Shown: positions 1 to 8,908 of the stretch, piece after piece | Numbering within the stretch: the stretch's first letter is position 1 | Layout of the letters: every line of letters begins with the position of its first letter | Assembly: GCF_001273755.1 (NCBI RefSeq) | Contig: NZ_LGYA01000001.1 | Location: 2,450,214 to 2,514,213 of the forward strand | DNA: 64,000 nt | Direction of reading: 5' to 3' | Source of the DNA: Peribacillus butanolivorans | Lineage (GTDB): Bacteria > Bacillota > Bacilli > Bacillales > DSM-1321 | Translations under genes and position numbers: made by a program | The notes under the pieces: model-generated | The model's database searches: none | Seen by the model: only the letters and a program-made list of their open reading frames with translations | Told to the model about the DNA's origin: nothing

Positions 1-707
1 CGTCCGCATTTATCAAAAGATTTTATTGGCAGCGGACTTTTATCGAAGGATAATTCTCCGTATGCATCATCTTCTAAAATGAGGAAATCAAACTCGATGG
101 AAAGCTCCAATAAATGCTTCCGGCGCTCAGTTGTCATAGTCGTTCCAGTTGGATTTTGAAAGGATGGGATGGTATATAGAAAACGCGGGAGGGTGAGACC
201 TGTACGTTTCCTTTCATCCAGCATTTCTTTTAATCGGTATGTTTGGAGTCCGTGTTCATCTATAGGTATACTAATAATTTGCTTTGTATAGTTTTGAAAA
301 ATCTCTAAAGCCTCCATATAGGTGGGAGATTCCACCGCTGCGACCGCTTTATCATCAAGGAGAATGCGGGCAATAAGATCAATCGCCTGACAAGCTCCTG
401 ATGTAATCAAAAGCTGTTCTTCCAAAACGCAAATTCCACGTTCTGCCAATCTTATCTGGAGTTGCTGCTTCAGTCTTGCAATACGTGGACTTCCGAGATA
501 ATGGAGCGGCAAATCCTGCTCCTCATCAAGAAGTCTTGCTACTGCTCCCTTGAGCTCCTCAGCAGGAACGAGAGCAGGATCCGGATAGCCTGAACTCAAG
601 CGAATACAACCATCTGGAAGATCTGGCATCCATGCACCGGGCGGATCATTCTTAAGTGCCACTTTAATGTTTTTAGAAAAAAAAGATTCAACATTCACTT
701 TGACCAT
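1..707 (-). CDS. PLP-dependent aminotransferase (class I/II), C-terminus outside window
   Basis: The reading frame runs from ATG at 707 to the window edge, giving 235 residues without a stop. It reads as a fold-type I aminotransferase of the 2-aminoadipate/LysN or MocR-tail type. Visible features are an N-terminal LSSGYPDPALVP stretch, HYLGSPRIARLKQQL, the cofactor-loop region ITSGACQAIDLIARIL, the PTYMEALEIF segment, the IPSFQNPTG motif and the LILEDDAYGEL stretch that carries the PLP-contacting Asp and Tyr. The catalytic Lys would lie beyond the edge. A GGAAAGGTG ribosome site precedes the ATG. It starts directly at the aminotransferase domain with no HTH, so it is not a full MocR regulator. 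The substrate is unknown. Confidence 0.85.
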   Translation of the reverse strand, partial: MVKVNVESFFSKNIKVALKNDPPGAWMPDLPDGCIRLSSGYPDPALVPAEELKGAVARLLDEEQDLPLHYLGSPRIARLKQQLQIRLAERGICVLEEQLLITSGACQAIDLIARILLDDKAVAAVESPTYMEALEIFQNYTKQIISIPIDEHGLQTYRLKEMLDERKRTGLTLPRFLYTIPSFQNPTGTTMTTERRKHLLELSIEFDFLILEDDAYGELSFDKSPLPIKSFDKCG

Positions 708-729
708 ACACCTTTCCGTAATATAAAGA

Positions 730-748
730 AAGGCAGATCATCCGCCTT
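730..748 (-). terminator. Probable terminator after the MmcQ/YjbR gene
   Basis: AAGGC and GCCTT arms flank a nine-base loop immediately after the stop codon at 752. On the minus strand they are followed by a T-rich run (TCTTTAT). The stem is short, so strength is uncertain. Confidence 0.45.
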
Positions 749-751
749 ACT

Positions 752-1123
752 TCACTTTTTATGCAACTCATTCCATTTCTTAACCAAACGCTTCGGTGCC
801 GCCCGTAAATAGGCTTCTTGTATTAGATCGGTCAATTCATCCCAGTCTTCCCTATCCGGATTTTGAATAGAGACCCAACCGTGATGTCCTATATACGGTG
901 TTTTGAAAAAATTCTCTTTCTGTAGCAATAATTCTTGAGTGTCCCGATCTGACTTGAAAGATAAGCTGAATCCTTTCTCGCTTTCACCTGAAATCACGAA
1001 GGATTTTCCATTGATTTTAAAAGTATTGTGACCGAAACCGTCAATAAGTTCAACAGCTTCGGGCAGCGCAAGACAGATATTGCGTACATTTTCAAGCATG
1101 CCTGCCGTGTCTTGTAATTTCAT
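752..1123 (-). CDS. MmcQ/YjbR family protein
   Basis: This is a 123-residue protein of the MmcQ/YjbR family, small cytoplasmic proteins with a double-wing fold that are often annotated as DNA-binding without direct proof. Supporting features are the N-terminal CLALPEAVE motif, an FGHNTFKINGKSFVI strand pair, the FKTPYIGHHGWVSI core and a C-terminal LIQEAYLRAAPKRL helix, all in family order and at family length. An AGGTGA ribosome site precedes the ATG. It lies 24 bases after the VOC gene on the same strand, so the two are probably co-transcribed. The biological role is not known. Confidence 0.8.
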   Translation of the reverse strand: MKLQDTAGMLENVRNICLALPEAVELIDGFGHNTFKINGKSFVISGESEKGFSLSFKSDRDTQELLLQKENFFKTPYIGHHGWVSIQNPDREDWDELTDLIQEAYLRAAPKRLVKKWNELHKK

Positions 1124-1147
1124 GTTTTAATTCACCTATTATCGAAT

Positions 1148-1543
1148 CTATTTTGCATTCACATCTGGTTGATGAATTCCGAATATATTGCCTTCGGTAT
1201 CAATATAGTATCCTTGCCACGCCATTCCAGGCAGGGCATATTTGGGCTTTGCGACCTTGCCGCCATTCTCCATAATTTTAGCTTCCGTTAAATCGTAATT
1301 TTCCACTCCCATTGTACAAGCAAATGCATTTAAAGCTTGGTTTGTTTCCGGCGGAGCACTTTGACGCTGCATCAAAGCACCATTGATCCCAAGTTCATTC
1401 TCATCGCCAGTTACAGCTCCAAAGTAAGGCATTCCTGCATAATCACTCCAATCTTGAAATGACCATCCGAATACCTCTCCATAAAACTTCTTTGCCCGTT
1501 CCATGTCATTCACATGAATTTCGAAATGAACTAATCTCCCCAT
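1148..1543 (-). CDS. VOC (glyoxalase/bleomycin-resistance) family protein
   Basis: This 131-residue single-domain VOC protein belongs to the CFP30/YerE-like group. The start LVHFEIHVNDMERAKKFYGEVFGW is typical of the family, with an N-terminal His as first metal ligand. The end GYYIDTEGNIFGIHQPD carries the D-EGN-FGI signature of the second half. VOC proteins use a divalent metal for isomerase, dioxygenase or resistance functions; nothing here fixes the substrate. The ribosome site AGGAGG is strong. It is the first gene of a probable two-gene unit with the MmcQ/YjbR gene. Confidence 0.85.
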   Translation of the reverse strand: MGRLVHFEIHVNDMERAKKFYGEVFGWSFQDWSDYAGMPYFGAVTGDENELGINGALMQRQSAPPETNQALNAFACTMGVENYDLTEAKIMENGGKVAKPKYALPGMAWQGYYIDTEGNIFGIHQPDVNAK

Positions 1544-1849
1544 GATTTCCTCCTATTTTTTACAAGAATTAAAATTATTCAGTGTGTTCGCTTACAAATT
1601 CCTATTTATTATTATAACGGGTGTGGAAAAAAATTCAATTTTTATAAGAATATATTATTTTTAGTTGAGATTAAATCAATTTTTAGAGCCTCATCATACA
1701 TCCTGTCATAACTTTTTAGAAAGACCACAGGAGCCGTTCTTCAAATATAGTTAGTTCCGACCAACAGAATCGGCCCCATGTCCCTTCTACATATCTACTC
1801 AATTATTTTTTAAAAATTAATTGTGACACGCACTCCACATGTGTGGATG

Positions 1850-2155
1850 TTATTTGACGATACATGGAATGTTGGTGGAATAGCTTAATCCTAAAATATA
1901 GTAACTAATGATTAACAAACAGATTAATTCCTTAGATAGGCAACCTTTTATTATAATTATAAATAAATATAGCTTATCCTTCATTAATTTTTTTCCACAA
2001 AAAGGACAATTATTATTAGTTTCCCATGCTCCTACCATTAATTTAATAATAATATTACTATTACAAGTTACACACGGAAATATTTCTCCACTAATAATCC
2101 TTAACTTCTTTACCTTGTCGGTTTGAGACGTTATTTTTTGTGTTTTTATATCTTC
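1850..2155 (-). pseudogene. Zinc-ribbon fragment with a hydrophobic tail, no good start
   Basis: The frame is open from 2155 to the stop at 1850, but the only ATG is at 2038, in the middle of the ribbon. The full open frame has two CxxC knuckles, PCVTC before the ATG and NCPFCGKK after it, then two hydrophobic stretches (LFIIII; ICLLIISYYILGL). The ATG start would lose the first knuckle, and no ribosome site is evident. This looks like the remnant of a small zinc-ribbon membrane protein. The family is not recognised. Confidence 0.3.
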
Positions 2156-2222
2156 TTAAAATATATGTTATGTAAACTAAAAAAAGTGTAATTAAAAAAG
2201 GAGACTTAAAGCCTCTACTCTA

Positions 2223-3091
2223 TTATTGCACGGGTACTGCATTACGTAAAAAGTTAGGCAAATGCTCATAATATGCCTGGAACGTTGCAGCCCGAACGGC
2301 AAGAAAATTCTGATTGGATTCCTCCCCATCCGGCTGTGAAATGCCATTCGCCCAGTCGTTTTCTACCTCATGATCATCTATCGTTACAATAAACGGTAAA
2401 CGCTGCATGGACAGCCTGTAAGTCTGGTGAAGTTTTATAAAGAGCATGTAGATACAGAAATCTGCAAGGGTTTCCGAGGTCTTTTTCTCATAGATATAGT
2501 CTCCAAGATGGAAAACAAAATCGAAGTCTCCCTGTGCCATATCACGGTAGGCAGCGTAACGGCCTCCCACCCAGAGTTGGCAAAAACGCCAACGAAAGAC
2601 TGTTTAAATGTGTTCCTCATGCATGAGCCGTTTTGGTCCTTCCTACTGGACTTATCTCATTTCCAGTTTTAAATCGATAATAATACTCCCGTCCTGGTTT
2701 CAGGTCATATACTTCTGCGTGAACAGAATGAGCAAGCTCTGACATTGCTACCTCTGTTCCGTGTCTTACTACCTTATTAAACTTTTCATCTTCTGCCATT
2801 TCCCACTCGACACGAATACTTTTATCGATCATCCCACCTAAACCATCTCCAGCAGTAGGATCAGGAGCTAATCTTGTCCATAATACGACGCCATCTGGTA
2901 ACGGATGCAACTCCTAGAGTAAATGGATATTCATTAGATGTGAATAAAGCTTCTACATCCTTATTTGCCAATGAATTAGAGGTTGTTAGCCCAATTGTTG
3001 TAGCTAAAGCTACTTTGCCAGATGTACCCAAAAAATTTCTGCAACTCAATTTTTTAGAATTAAATTCGTTCAACCATTTTTCGTACCTCAA
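2223..3091 (-). pseudogene. phoD: Decayed PhoD-like alkaline phosphatase
   Basis: Three out-of-frame blocks of a PhoD-type metallophosphatase lie in the right order. The N-terminal block ends EYPFTLGVAS, with a weak Tat-like leader where the twin Arg has become CR. The second starts PLPDGVVLWTRLAPDP and carries the beta-sandwich region with YDLKPGREYYYRFKTG. The third has WVGGRYAAYRDMAQ, DFDFVFHLGDYIYE and TIDDHEVENDWANG, which hold metal-ligand motifs. A small deletion between GVAS and PLPDG and another frame change near 2600 break it. The frame also stops at NAVPVQ, well short of the family's 500-plus residues. PhoD enzymes cleave phosphodiesters of teichoic acids or phospholipids outside the cell; this copy is dead. 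Confidence 0.85.
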
Positions 3092-3295
3092 CTTTTACTC
3101 CCCTAAGAAGATATGTAAGTTATTATCGAACCTTGTCAAATAGTCTGACATATTATATATAAATAACATTGATTGAGAGAGGACATGACCAAATTTACCG
3201 AAACTATATACAAACTATAGATATTTAACAATGTTGTAAATAAATTAACAAATACTGGATTTTAGTCAATGTTTTGGACACTAAAAAGTTAAATC

Positions 3296-3478
3296 TTAAG
3301 CTGTATTCCTAATTCGATCTTCAATGGCCTGTGGGGTTTGATAGCCCAATCTGCTGTGAATTCTTTTTCGGTTATACCAACCTTTAATAAATTGGAACAT
3401 CGGTGATTTAGCTGTTTGATAGTCTAGCTATTGTACGTGGTTGACTTCTTCCTTTTAATAGGGCATGAAAGGATTCAA
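3296..3478 (-). mobile_element. IS3-family transposase (orfB) C-terminal relic
   Basis: The minus strand reads IESFHALLK, then after a frame change EEVNHVQ-stop-LDYQTAKSPMF, GWYNRKRIHSRLGYQTP and AIEDRIRNTA-stop. This is the C-terminal end of an IS3-family (IS150-like) integrase-core transposase. It contains an in-frame TAG and a frameshift and has lost everything upstream. A TGTCCAAAA-type terminal sequence follows the stop at about 3265-3290. Confidence 0.8.
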
Positions 3479-3839
3479 TACTAAAATGTGTCCATGAAAC
3501 TATGCTAACTCCACTAGACAGTTTTTTTAGCATGTTTAGTTTCTCAAAGAATATTGAAAGGTTTTGTAGGTCTTTTACTAGTATTTAATTTTTGGGGGCA
3601 GATCACATTTCTTAAAGTAGTAGTAGTATCAGTATGTCCGAGATTTAGAGTTACTTGCGATTATCCTGAAGTATTAGTACCAGAACAACACCTTTAAATG
3701 AAGCATTACAATCTCCAGCTGCCATCTTTTTCTATGTTTCTAGAAACAATCGTTTTGTAAACAAAATATGCTGAAAATTCTGATTTTTTATATTTTCATA
3801 ACTTAGCCAAAAAAATAATTTGGCATTGGAGATAAAGAT

Positions 3840-4667
3840 ATGAATAAGAAAACATTATTAGGAGCGGGCTTTGCTCTTGCCCTATTATTTAGTCCGTTTC
3901 ACCAGGCGTGCGCTCCAGAAACAACTGGGGATTTAAGGAAAATGGACACCGTAGCTCACCGCGGGGCATCAGGGTACGCACCAGAAAACACCATTGCTGC
4001 ATTTGACAAAGCATTGGATATGAAAGTAGAATATATTGAAATTGATGTTCAAAGAAGTAAAGATGGAGAACTGGTCGTGATGCATGATAACAAAGTTGAT
4101 CGAACAACAAATGGTACTGGATATATTAAGGATTTGACTTTCGAACAGCTGAGAAGTCTGGATGCTGGTAGCTGGAAGGGAGAACAATTTACTGGAGAAA
4201 AAATCGCTACATTTGGAGAAGTTCTCGATCGATATCACGGGAAAATTGGTATTTTAATAGAATTAAAGTCCCCAGAGCTCTATCCAGGAATTGAAGAAAG
4301 CGTGGCCCAGGAATTAATAGAACGCAATCTTGATCACCCGCAAAATGAAAAAATCATCATCCAATCATTTAATTTTGAATCAATGAAAAAAATAGATGCT
4401 CTTCTTCCAAATGTTCCCATCGGAGTACTAACAACTTCTAAAGCTCATACAACAGACCAAGCATTAGAAGATTTTGCTACCTACGCTGATTACTTTAACC
4501 CGATCTATGGAATTGTTACGGAAGATTTAGTTAATCAAGTACACTCACACGGAATGAAAATTTCTACATGGACAGTACGCAGCCATGAATCAGCTGAATT
4601 TCTTTTAAGCATGAATGTGGACGCAATTATTACAGACTTTCCAGATTATGTAGATCCAAGAAACTAA
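3840..4667 (+). CDS. Secreted glycerophosphodiester phosphodiesterase
   Basis: This 275-residue protein hydrolyses glycerophosphodiesters to glycerol-3-phosphate and an alcohol. It has a cleavable N-terminal signal (positive MNKK, a hydrophobic ALALLFSPF core, then CAP, which could be a lipoprotein-like Cys near residue 24). The GDPD catalytic signatures follow: AHRGASGYAPENT (His-Arg general acid/base pair), EYIEIDVQ (E-x-D metal ligands), VMHDNKVDRTTNG (second His), ILIELKSP (metal Glu) and a C-terminal WTV...DAIITDFPD. The length fits the family. GGAG seven bases before the ATG supports the start. It is one of the few plus-strand genes, isolated among relics. It probably scavenges phosphorus or carbon from lipid or teichoic acid breakdown. 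Confidence 0.93.
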   Translation: MNKKTLLGAGFALALLFSPFHQACAPETTGDLRKMDTVAHRGASGYAPENTIAAFDKALDMKVEYIEIDVQRSKDGELVVMHDNKVDRTTNGTGYIKDLTFEQLRSLDAGSWKGEQFTGEKIATFGEVLDRYHGKIGILIELKSPELYPGIEESVAQELIERNLDHPQNEKIIIQSFNFESMKKIDALLPNVPIGVLTTSKAHTTDQALEDFATYADYFNPIYGIVTEDLVNQVHSHGMKISTWTVRSHESAEFLLSMNVDAIITDFPDYVDPRN

Positions 4668-5296
4668 ACTAACCTTTCATCCTTTTTAAGATTCATGCAA
4701 TCATTTATTTATGGAAAAAGAGCTAGCTAGGGCTGCTGACAAACTAATAGGGTTTCAAAGAACCGTATCGAAGTAAGTCTGAACTTACCCCGAATTCTGT
4801 ACGTTTCATATAGCCTTGATCCATGGCAAGGAATTCCCGGGAGTATGGGCATCCAGTTCTATTAGATCTGGATGCTAATTTAGCCCTATAACTAGGATGC
4901 CCTTCCTTGCATTTCCACCATATATGGTGTCTTCCTTTTGGAGGAACCTCACTTGGCTATATATCACCATTTAGTTCATAATCCCATTCGTTCACCTTTC
5001 TGGATATTCGCTTGCTAGATTTTTCTTCATTTACTCTTCTCCAAAAAAAGTATTTAATGTCGCTGAGTATAATTATTCCCAAAAATTTTAATCAGCAGAC
5101 AATTATGCGATTCCACACCAAGCCTGTAGCTTTATAAAAAGTTGGATTATGTTCCTAAAGTCTAAGATTATCTAACTAATATATTATCTTTCCAAGTAAT
5201 ATCTTTGCGTAAGTTTGGCGTATTGTTAAGATATAAGAATGGAGATTCTTTTGCTGTCCAAAAATCTTTTTCTTTAGCTCTATACCTTTCAGTGCC
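4668..5296. other. Intergenic stretch without a recognisable gene
   Basis: No open frame with coding character is visible. The stretch holds several short inverted repeats, for example GGGCATCCAG with CTGGATGC around 4845-4875. They may be ends of a decayed mobile element, but no transposase segment could be read. Confidence 0.4.
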
Positions 5297-5494
5297 TTGC
5301 ATAATATAACAGGCATCTTTAGGCATGCTATTGCCATCATTTCTCACTTGAATGGAGTTGATGTCTATCAGATTATGAAGAGCTTTGGCCATGAACAACT
5401 CTCCACTACAGTAATTTATTTGGAGAAGATTTTTGAAAAAGAACGTCATGTAATTCATATGTGGAAATCAGATGTGTTTGGGGTGTATATATAA
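5297..5494 (+). pseudogene. Tyrosine recombinase/integrase C-terminal relic
   Basis: The plus-strand frame reads FRHAIAIISHLNGVDVYQI, then KSFGHEQLSTTVIYLEKIFEKE. This is the end of a phage-type tyrosine recombinase: the box-II region around H-x-x-R is partly lost, then GHEQLSTT and the catalytic Tyr region TVIYLEK. The catalytic domain before it is missing. It is a remnant of an integrase gene, consistent with past mobile-element activity. Confidence 0.75.
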
Positions 5495-5793
5495 TAGAAG
5501 AAAGTCGTCAAAGAACCCAGTAAATAATTGTTTAAAAATCAGTTTGAGCCCGAAGTGTGTTTATAATATCGAGCTTCATACAGCTTTTGTAACAGGGCTC
5601 AACTATATTTATCTTTTCCATTCCACATTTTCTTCTGAATTTCTTAGGCTCATAGGGGGGATAAAGGATCACTTTCTCATATTGACTTGAACTGAAAGGA
5701 AGAATACCACATAGGCATAAAGTAACTTTAACAGATATAGGTGAGAATGATCGATGTTATTTGACTTTTCTTTAATTGAAATTGACGCTATAA

Positions 5794-5943
5794 AACGAAG
5801 TCAGATTTGCATCAAAAGAATATACTTATTCGTTGGAAGATGTGGAGAAAATTATTTACTATGAAGGAAATGATGATGAATTTTCAGAATACGTATTCTT
5901 TTATAGCGATGGAAATAATTTGAATTTAAGTGAAAATGGATAG
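5794..5943 (+). pseudogene. Fragment of an unrecognised protein
   Basis: An open plus-strand frame without a start reads VRFASKEYTYSLEDVEKI, then YEGNDDEFSEYVFFYSDGN and a TAG. The composition looks like real coding sequence (amphipathic, acidic), but the 5' part is out of frame or lost. The family is not recognised. A hairpin with a short T-run follows at 6068-6095. Confidence 0.35.
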
Positions 5944-6067
5944 TTTAAGAAAATATAATTCATGATAATTATTAAAGCTGAAGATTTAAATATAAAAATG
6001 GAGAATATTGATAAGAATTAATCTGTCCATGTAAACTTCTGGAACTATTATATTAGAAATCAAATAA

Positions 6068-6095
6068 ATGAGCTTGGAGGCACATCCAGGCTCAT
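6068..6095 (+). terminator. Hairpin terminator after the 5.8-kb fragment
   Basis: ATGAGCTTGGA pairs with TCCAGGCTCAT (one G-T pair) and is followed by TTTTGTG on the plus strand. It fits a rho-independent terminator for a lost plus-strand gene. Confidence 0.6.
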
Positions 6096-6193
6096 TTTGT
6101 GTTGATGTTTCTTATTATTAATATAAGATCAGAGAAACTATGCAGCAATAAATATTAATTACGTTTCAATTTTTTGTTATTAAACTTTGTTCC

Positions 6194-6370
6194 CTATTCT
6201 GTTGTTAAAACACTTGCTATTGTAGGGTAAATTTCACTTTCAGTTCCGTTAAACTTTTTAGTGAAAACAAAATAGCATGTTGGAAATGAAAGCAATAGAT
6301 TAAATGGATTAACATTTTCAATTGTCTTTTTTATATCTCCATAAGAATTGAGAACATTAAATTTATTTCC
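6194..6370 (-). other. In-frame coding-like extension after the permease stop
   Basis: Directly after the TAA of the permease gene, the same frame stays open for 58 codons to a TAG at 6194. It has protein-like content (NSYGDIKKTIENVNPFN; FPTCYFVFTKKFNGTESE; YPTIASVLTTE). No in-frame ATG or ribosome site is seen. It is either the relic of another gene whose start was lost or former permease tail. The function is unknown. Confidence 0.35.
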
Positions 6371-8908
6371 TTATACCTTCAATTTATTTGATAAGTCTTT
6401 ACTTCTTCTTCCTATTTTTAATGGACGGTGAGTCCGGGTTTTCAAATAAAATGATAGGTACCCTGTTATTAACACGATGACCGTTGAAACAATAAGGACA
6501 ATACATCCAGTTTTAACCTGTATGCCGGGTTGATTCAAAACCATTGTTAACTCCCCGTTAACCACTTTGGGAATATCAAGATACGTAAAAGGGGATAGGT
6601 AGGAATAATCTTCTAGAATTTGGGTGCTGACTACATATCCTACTGTAAAAATTGCGATTGTAGCTATATAAATAGTAAATGTATTCTTTAAAAAGATGGA
6701 TAGAAAGTTCGATAAAACAAGTATCAACAGTAAAATAAGGAAAACTAGAAGCATACTTTCCCATAAATAATTACCTAAAGCTAAAAAGTGAAAGCCACCG
6801 TTTTTAGATACATGCCCTGTATAGGATACCGATTCAACAATGCTTGTGTGATCATAGTATAAAACTGGATAGTTCAAATCACCGAAGCGATTAAAAAGTG
6901 TACCTACCAAAACTAAAAGCAAGCATAATGCTGCACAGCTTACCATCGAAAGAATGGCTGCAGTTAGCGTTTTCCCCGTTAAAATATCCCTCTCCTTAAT
7001 AGGCTGAGTTTTTAAAAAGTTCAAGGTATACTTCTTTCCTCGTTCCCCAGCCAATCCTGAACCAAATAAAAATAAAAATGGAAGTATTAATATAAAGTAT
7101 AAATAATTTTCAAAAAAGTAATAAAGAGAATAAAGACCACTATTATCAATTTTTTGATTGGCTTTCAGCACATCATTTTTTAGGTCCTCATCCCAAAATA
7201 TCGTTCGAACATATTCTCCGGAAAAAATCGGACGAATATCATGTTCAATCAGCCATTCTTTTTCAGCAATGCTGGCATCAATTGAAAATTGACCTAAATC
7301 CGTTTTATATTCTATTATCAATTGTCCAGTGTCAATATCTCCGTTGGCAGCCCGATTTTGAAAAAGTTGGTAGTCCACCAAGGGTCGCCAATCTCCTTGT
7401 TCATAGGAAGCGATTGCATCTTTATTTTTTTCAATCATTTTAGTACCGTATGCTAAAGTATTTCTCATTAAATCTAATTGGGTATTTTCCGTTTGTTGTT
7501 CTTTTTCTAATGTAGCAATGCTCTCCTTCACTGTTGGTAGAAGCAACATTTCTACTTGCTGAGCATCATCATGCACTCGTTGGACGTACTCCTTTTCTTT
7601 ATCTTCCGTCTCCCCTGCAAGAAAAAAATATCCTAATATTATTAAAAATGAAAATAGCATGTTTACCTGCTTCATTAAACCTCTACGGCGTGCTTTTCGA
7701 AATTCAAAAACTGAAATTGTCCAAATGGATCTAACATTTCTTTTCGTATGTCCATTCCAAAATGGTTTTTTATGACCCGAAAAATTGAACAAACTAGTAT
7801 CCTTTTCACTGAAAATTATTGATATTCCAACCAAACTGATACTCCATATCAGAGCCGAAAGTAGATACAGCCAATCCGTACTTTTAGGAATATTTGCAAT
7901 CAATTCACTAAAATGAAAAACTTGATAAGGATTCCATGTATTTTGGAAAAACACAAGATCGTCTGTTGTGAAATAGCCAACGACTAAGATAAAACAAGTC
8001 GATAGTATCAATGTAAAAGAGTTCTTTAGCCAATTGCTTAATAGGGTTACAACTGCAAAAGTAAATAGACAAGCACTCCCAAAAAACATGCATGCTCTTA
8101 ATACATAACTGGACGTCGAAATATAGCTATACGCTTTACCCGTAGAAACATATTGTGGATACTGAAAATCGAATACTCGCTCTCCAAAAATCAATGGAAT
8201 AATGATGCCTATACTAAGAATCATCACTAAGAATATAAACAACATGAAAAGCAAGCTGATATATTTACCTACAATTATATTCCACTTAGGAATTGGTTGG
8301 GTCGTTAAGATTCGCCAGGTATTATGTTCTTTTTCTGTGGTAATAATATTCCCAAAAAACAACAATAAAAGGAAGATGGAGCCGCCACCAAAAAGAAGCA
8401 TAATAACGTCTTTAAGGTATAATACCGGTGTTACTGGAAAGGCTTCATCAGCATATGATAGATTATGAGCCAAAAGCCAATCATTTTTCTTCATTGCCTT
8501 TTCCAGTTTGCTTCCTTCCAAAGATTTAAAATCCCCGCCATGTGAAATAAACTGTTGCACATACATTAGAAATTCATGCTCAATGTTCGGTATTTTATCC
8601 CATTTCCCATTATAAATGGCAGCTTTCCAATCAACTAATTCTTTACCTACTTTTATCACTTCTTCTAACTGTTTTGTTTGTAATTCAGTAAGAGAACCTT
8701 CCATCTCAATAGCTTTTAAATTATTATAGCTTGTATTACTATCTGCGATATAAGGTTCGATAGCTTTAGAGGCACGTTCCGACATGGTAGACTGCTTTTG
8801 ATAATTTTGAAAAAAAAGTCCACTTATACAGAATAGAATAATAATAAATAGCCAAAGTAGCTTTTTTTGGCGCCGAATTTTTTTAAGTTCAAACAGAAAG
8901 GTCGTCAT
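6371..8908 (-). CDS. ABC-2 type permease, two permease modules in one chain
   Basis: This 845-residue membrane protein is built as an internal duplication. Each half begins with a FEL/FEFRKxRRxK-like amphipathic start and one membrane helix (residues 5-30 and about 385-415). A long extracytoplasmic helical loop rich in Glu, Lys and Gln follows, then a block of five or six membrane helices. Both halves share the GKYISLLF/GKTLTAAIL and RILTTQPIPK/NFLKTQPIKE segments (cytoplasmic coupling motif). Single-module ABC-2 permeases are 250-400 residues, so this chain probably supplies both halves of the transporter. It overlaps the ATPase gene by four bases. The substrate is unknown; export of a peptide or bacteriocin, or self-immunity, is plausible. 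Confidence 0.85.
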   Translation of the reverse strand: MTTFLFELKKIRRQKKLLWLFIIILFCISGLFFQNYQKQSTMSERASKAIEPYIADSNTSYNNLKAIEMEGSLTELQTKQLEEVIKVGKELVDWKAAIYNGKWDKIPNIEHEFLMYVQQFISHGGDFKSLEGSKLEKAMKKNDWLLAHNLSYADEAFPVTPVLYLKDVIMLLFGGGSIFLLLLFFGNIITTEKEHNTWRILTTQPIPKWNIIVGKYISLLFMLFIFLVMILSIGIIIPLIFGERVFDFQYPQYVSTGKAYSYISTSSYVLRACMFFGSACLFTFAVVTLLSNWLKNSFTLILSTCFILVVGYFTTDDLVFFQNTWNPYQVFHFSELIANIPKSTDWLYLLSALIWSISLVGISIIFSEKDTSLFNFSGHKKPFWNGHTKRNVRSIWTISVFEFRKARRRGLMKQVNMLFSFLIILGYFFLAGETEDKEKEYVQRVHDDAQQVEMLLLPTVKESIATLEKEQQTENTQLDLMRNTLAYGTKMIEKNKDAIASYEQGDWRPLVDYQLFQNRAANGDIDTGQLIIEYKTDLGQFSIDASIAEKEWLIEHDIRPIFSGEYVRTIFWDEDLKNDVLKANQKIDNSGLYSLYYFFENYLYFILILPFLFLFGSGLAGERGKKYTLNFLKTQPIKERDILTGKTLTAAILSMVSCAALCLLLVLVGTLFNRFGDLNYPVLYYDHTSIVESVSYTGHVSKNGGFHFLALGNYLWESMLLVFLILLLILVLSNFLSIFLKNTFTIYIATIAIFTVGYVVSTQILEDYSYLSPFTYLDIPKVVNGELTMVLNQPGIQVKTGCIVLIVSTVIVLITGYLSFYLKTRTHRPLKIGRRSKDLSNKLKV

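Noticed and set aside
752-1123. Naming the MmcQ/YjbR protein a phosphoribosylglycinamide formyltransferase
   Set aside because: That label is a known misannotation; the sequence has no formyltransferase motif.
2427-2672. Plus-strand frames across 2.4-3.1 kb
   Set aside because: They are shadows of the decayed phoD gene on the other strand.
4840-4880. RNA gene or riboswitch from nested inverted repeats after the glycerophosphodiesterase gene
   Set aside because: No conserved riboswitch or tRNA features could be read and no gene follows in the right orientation.
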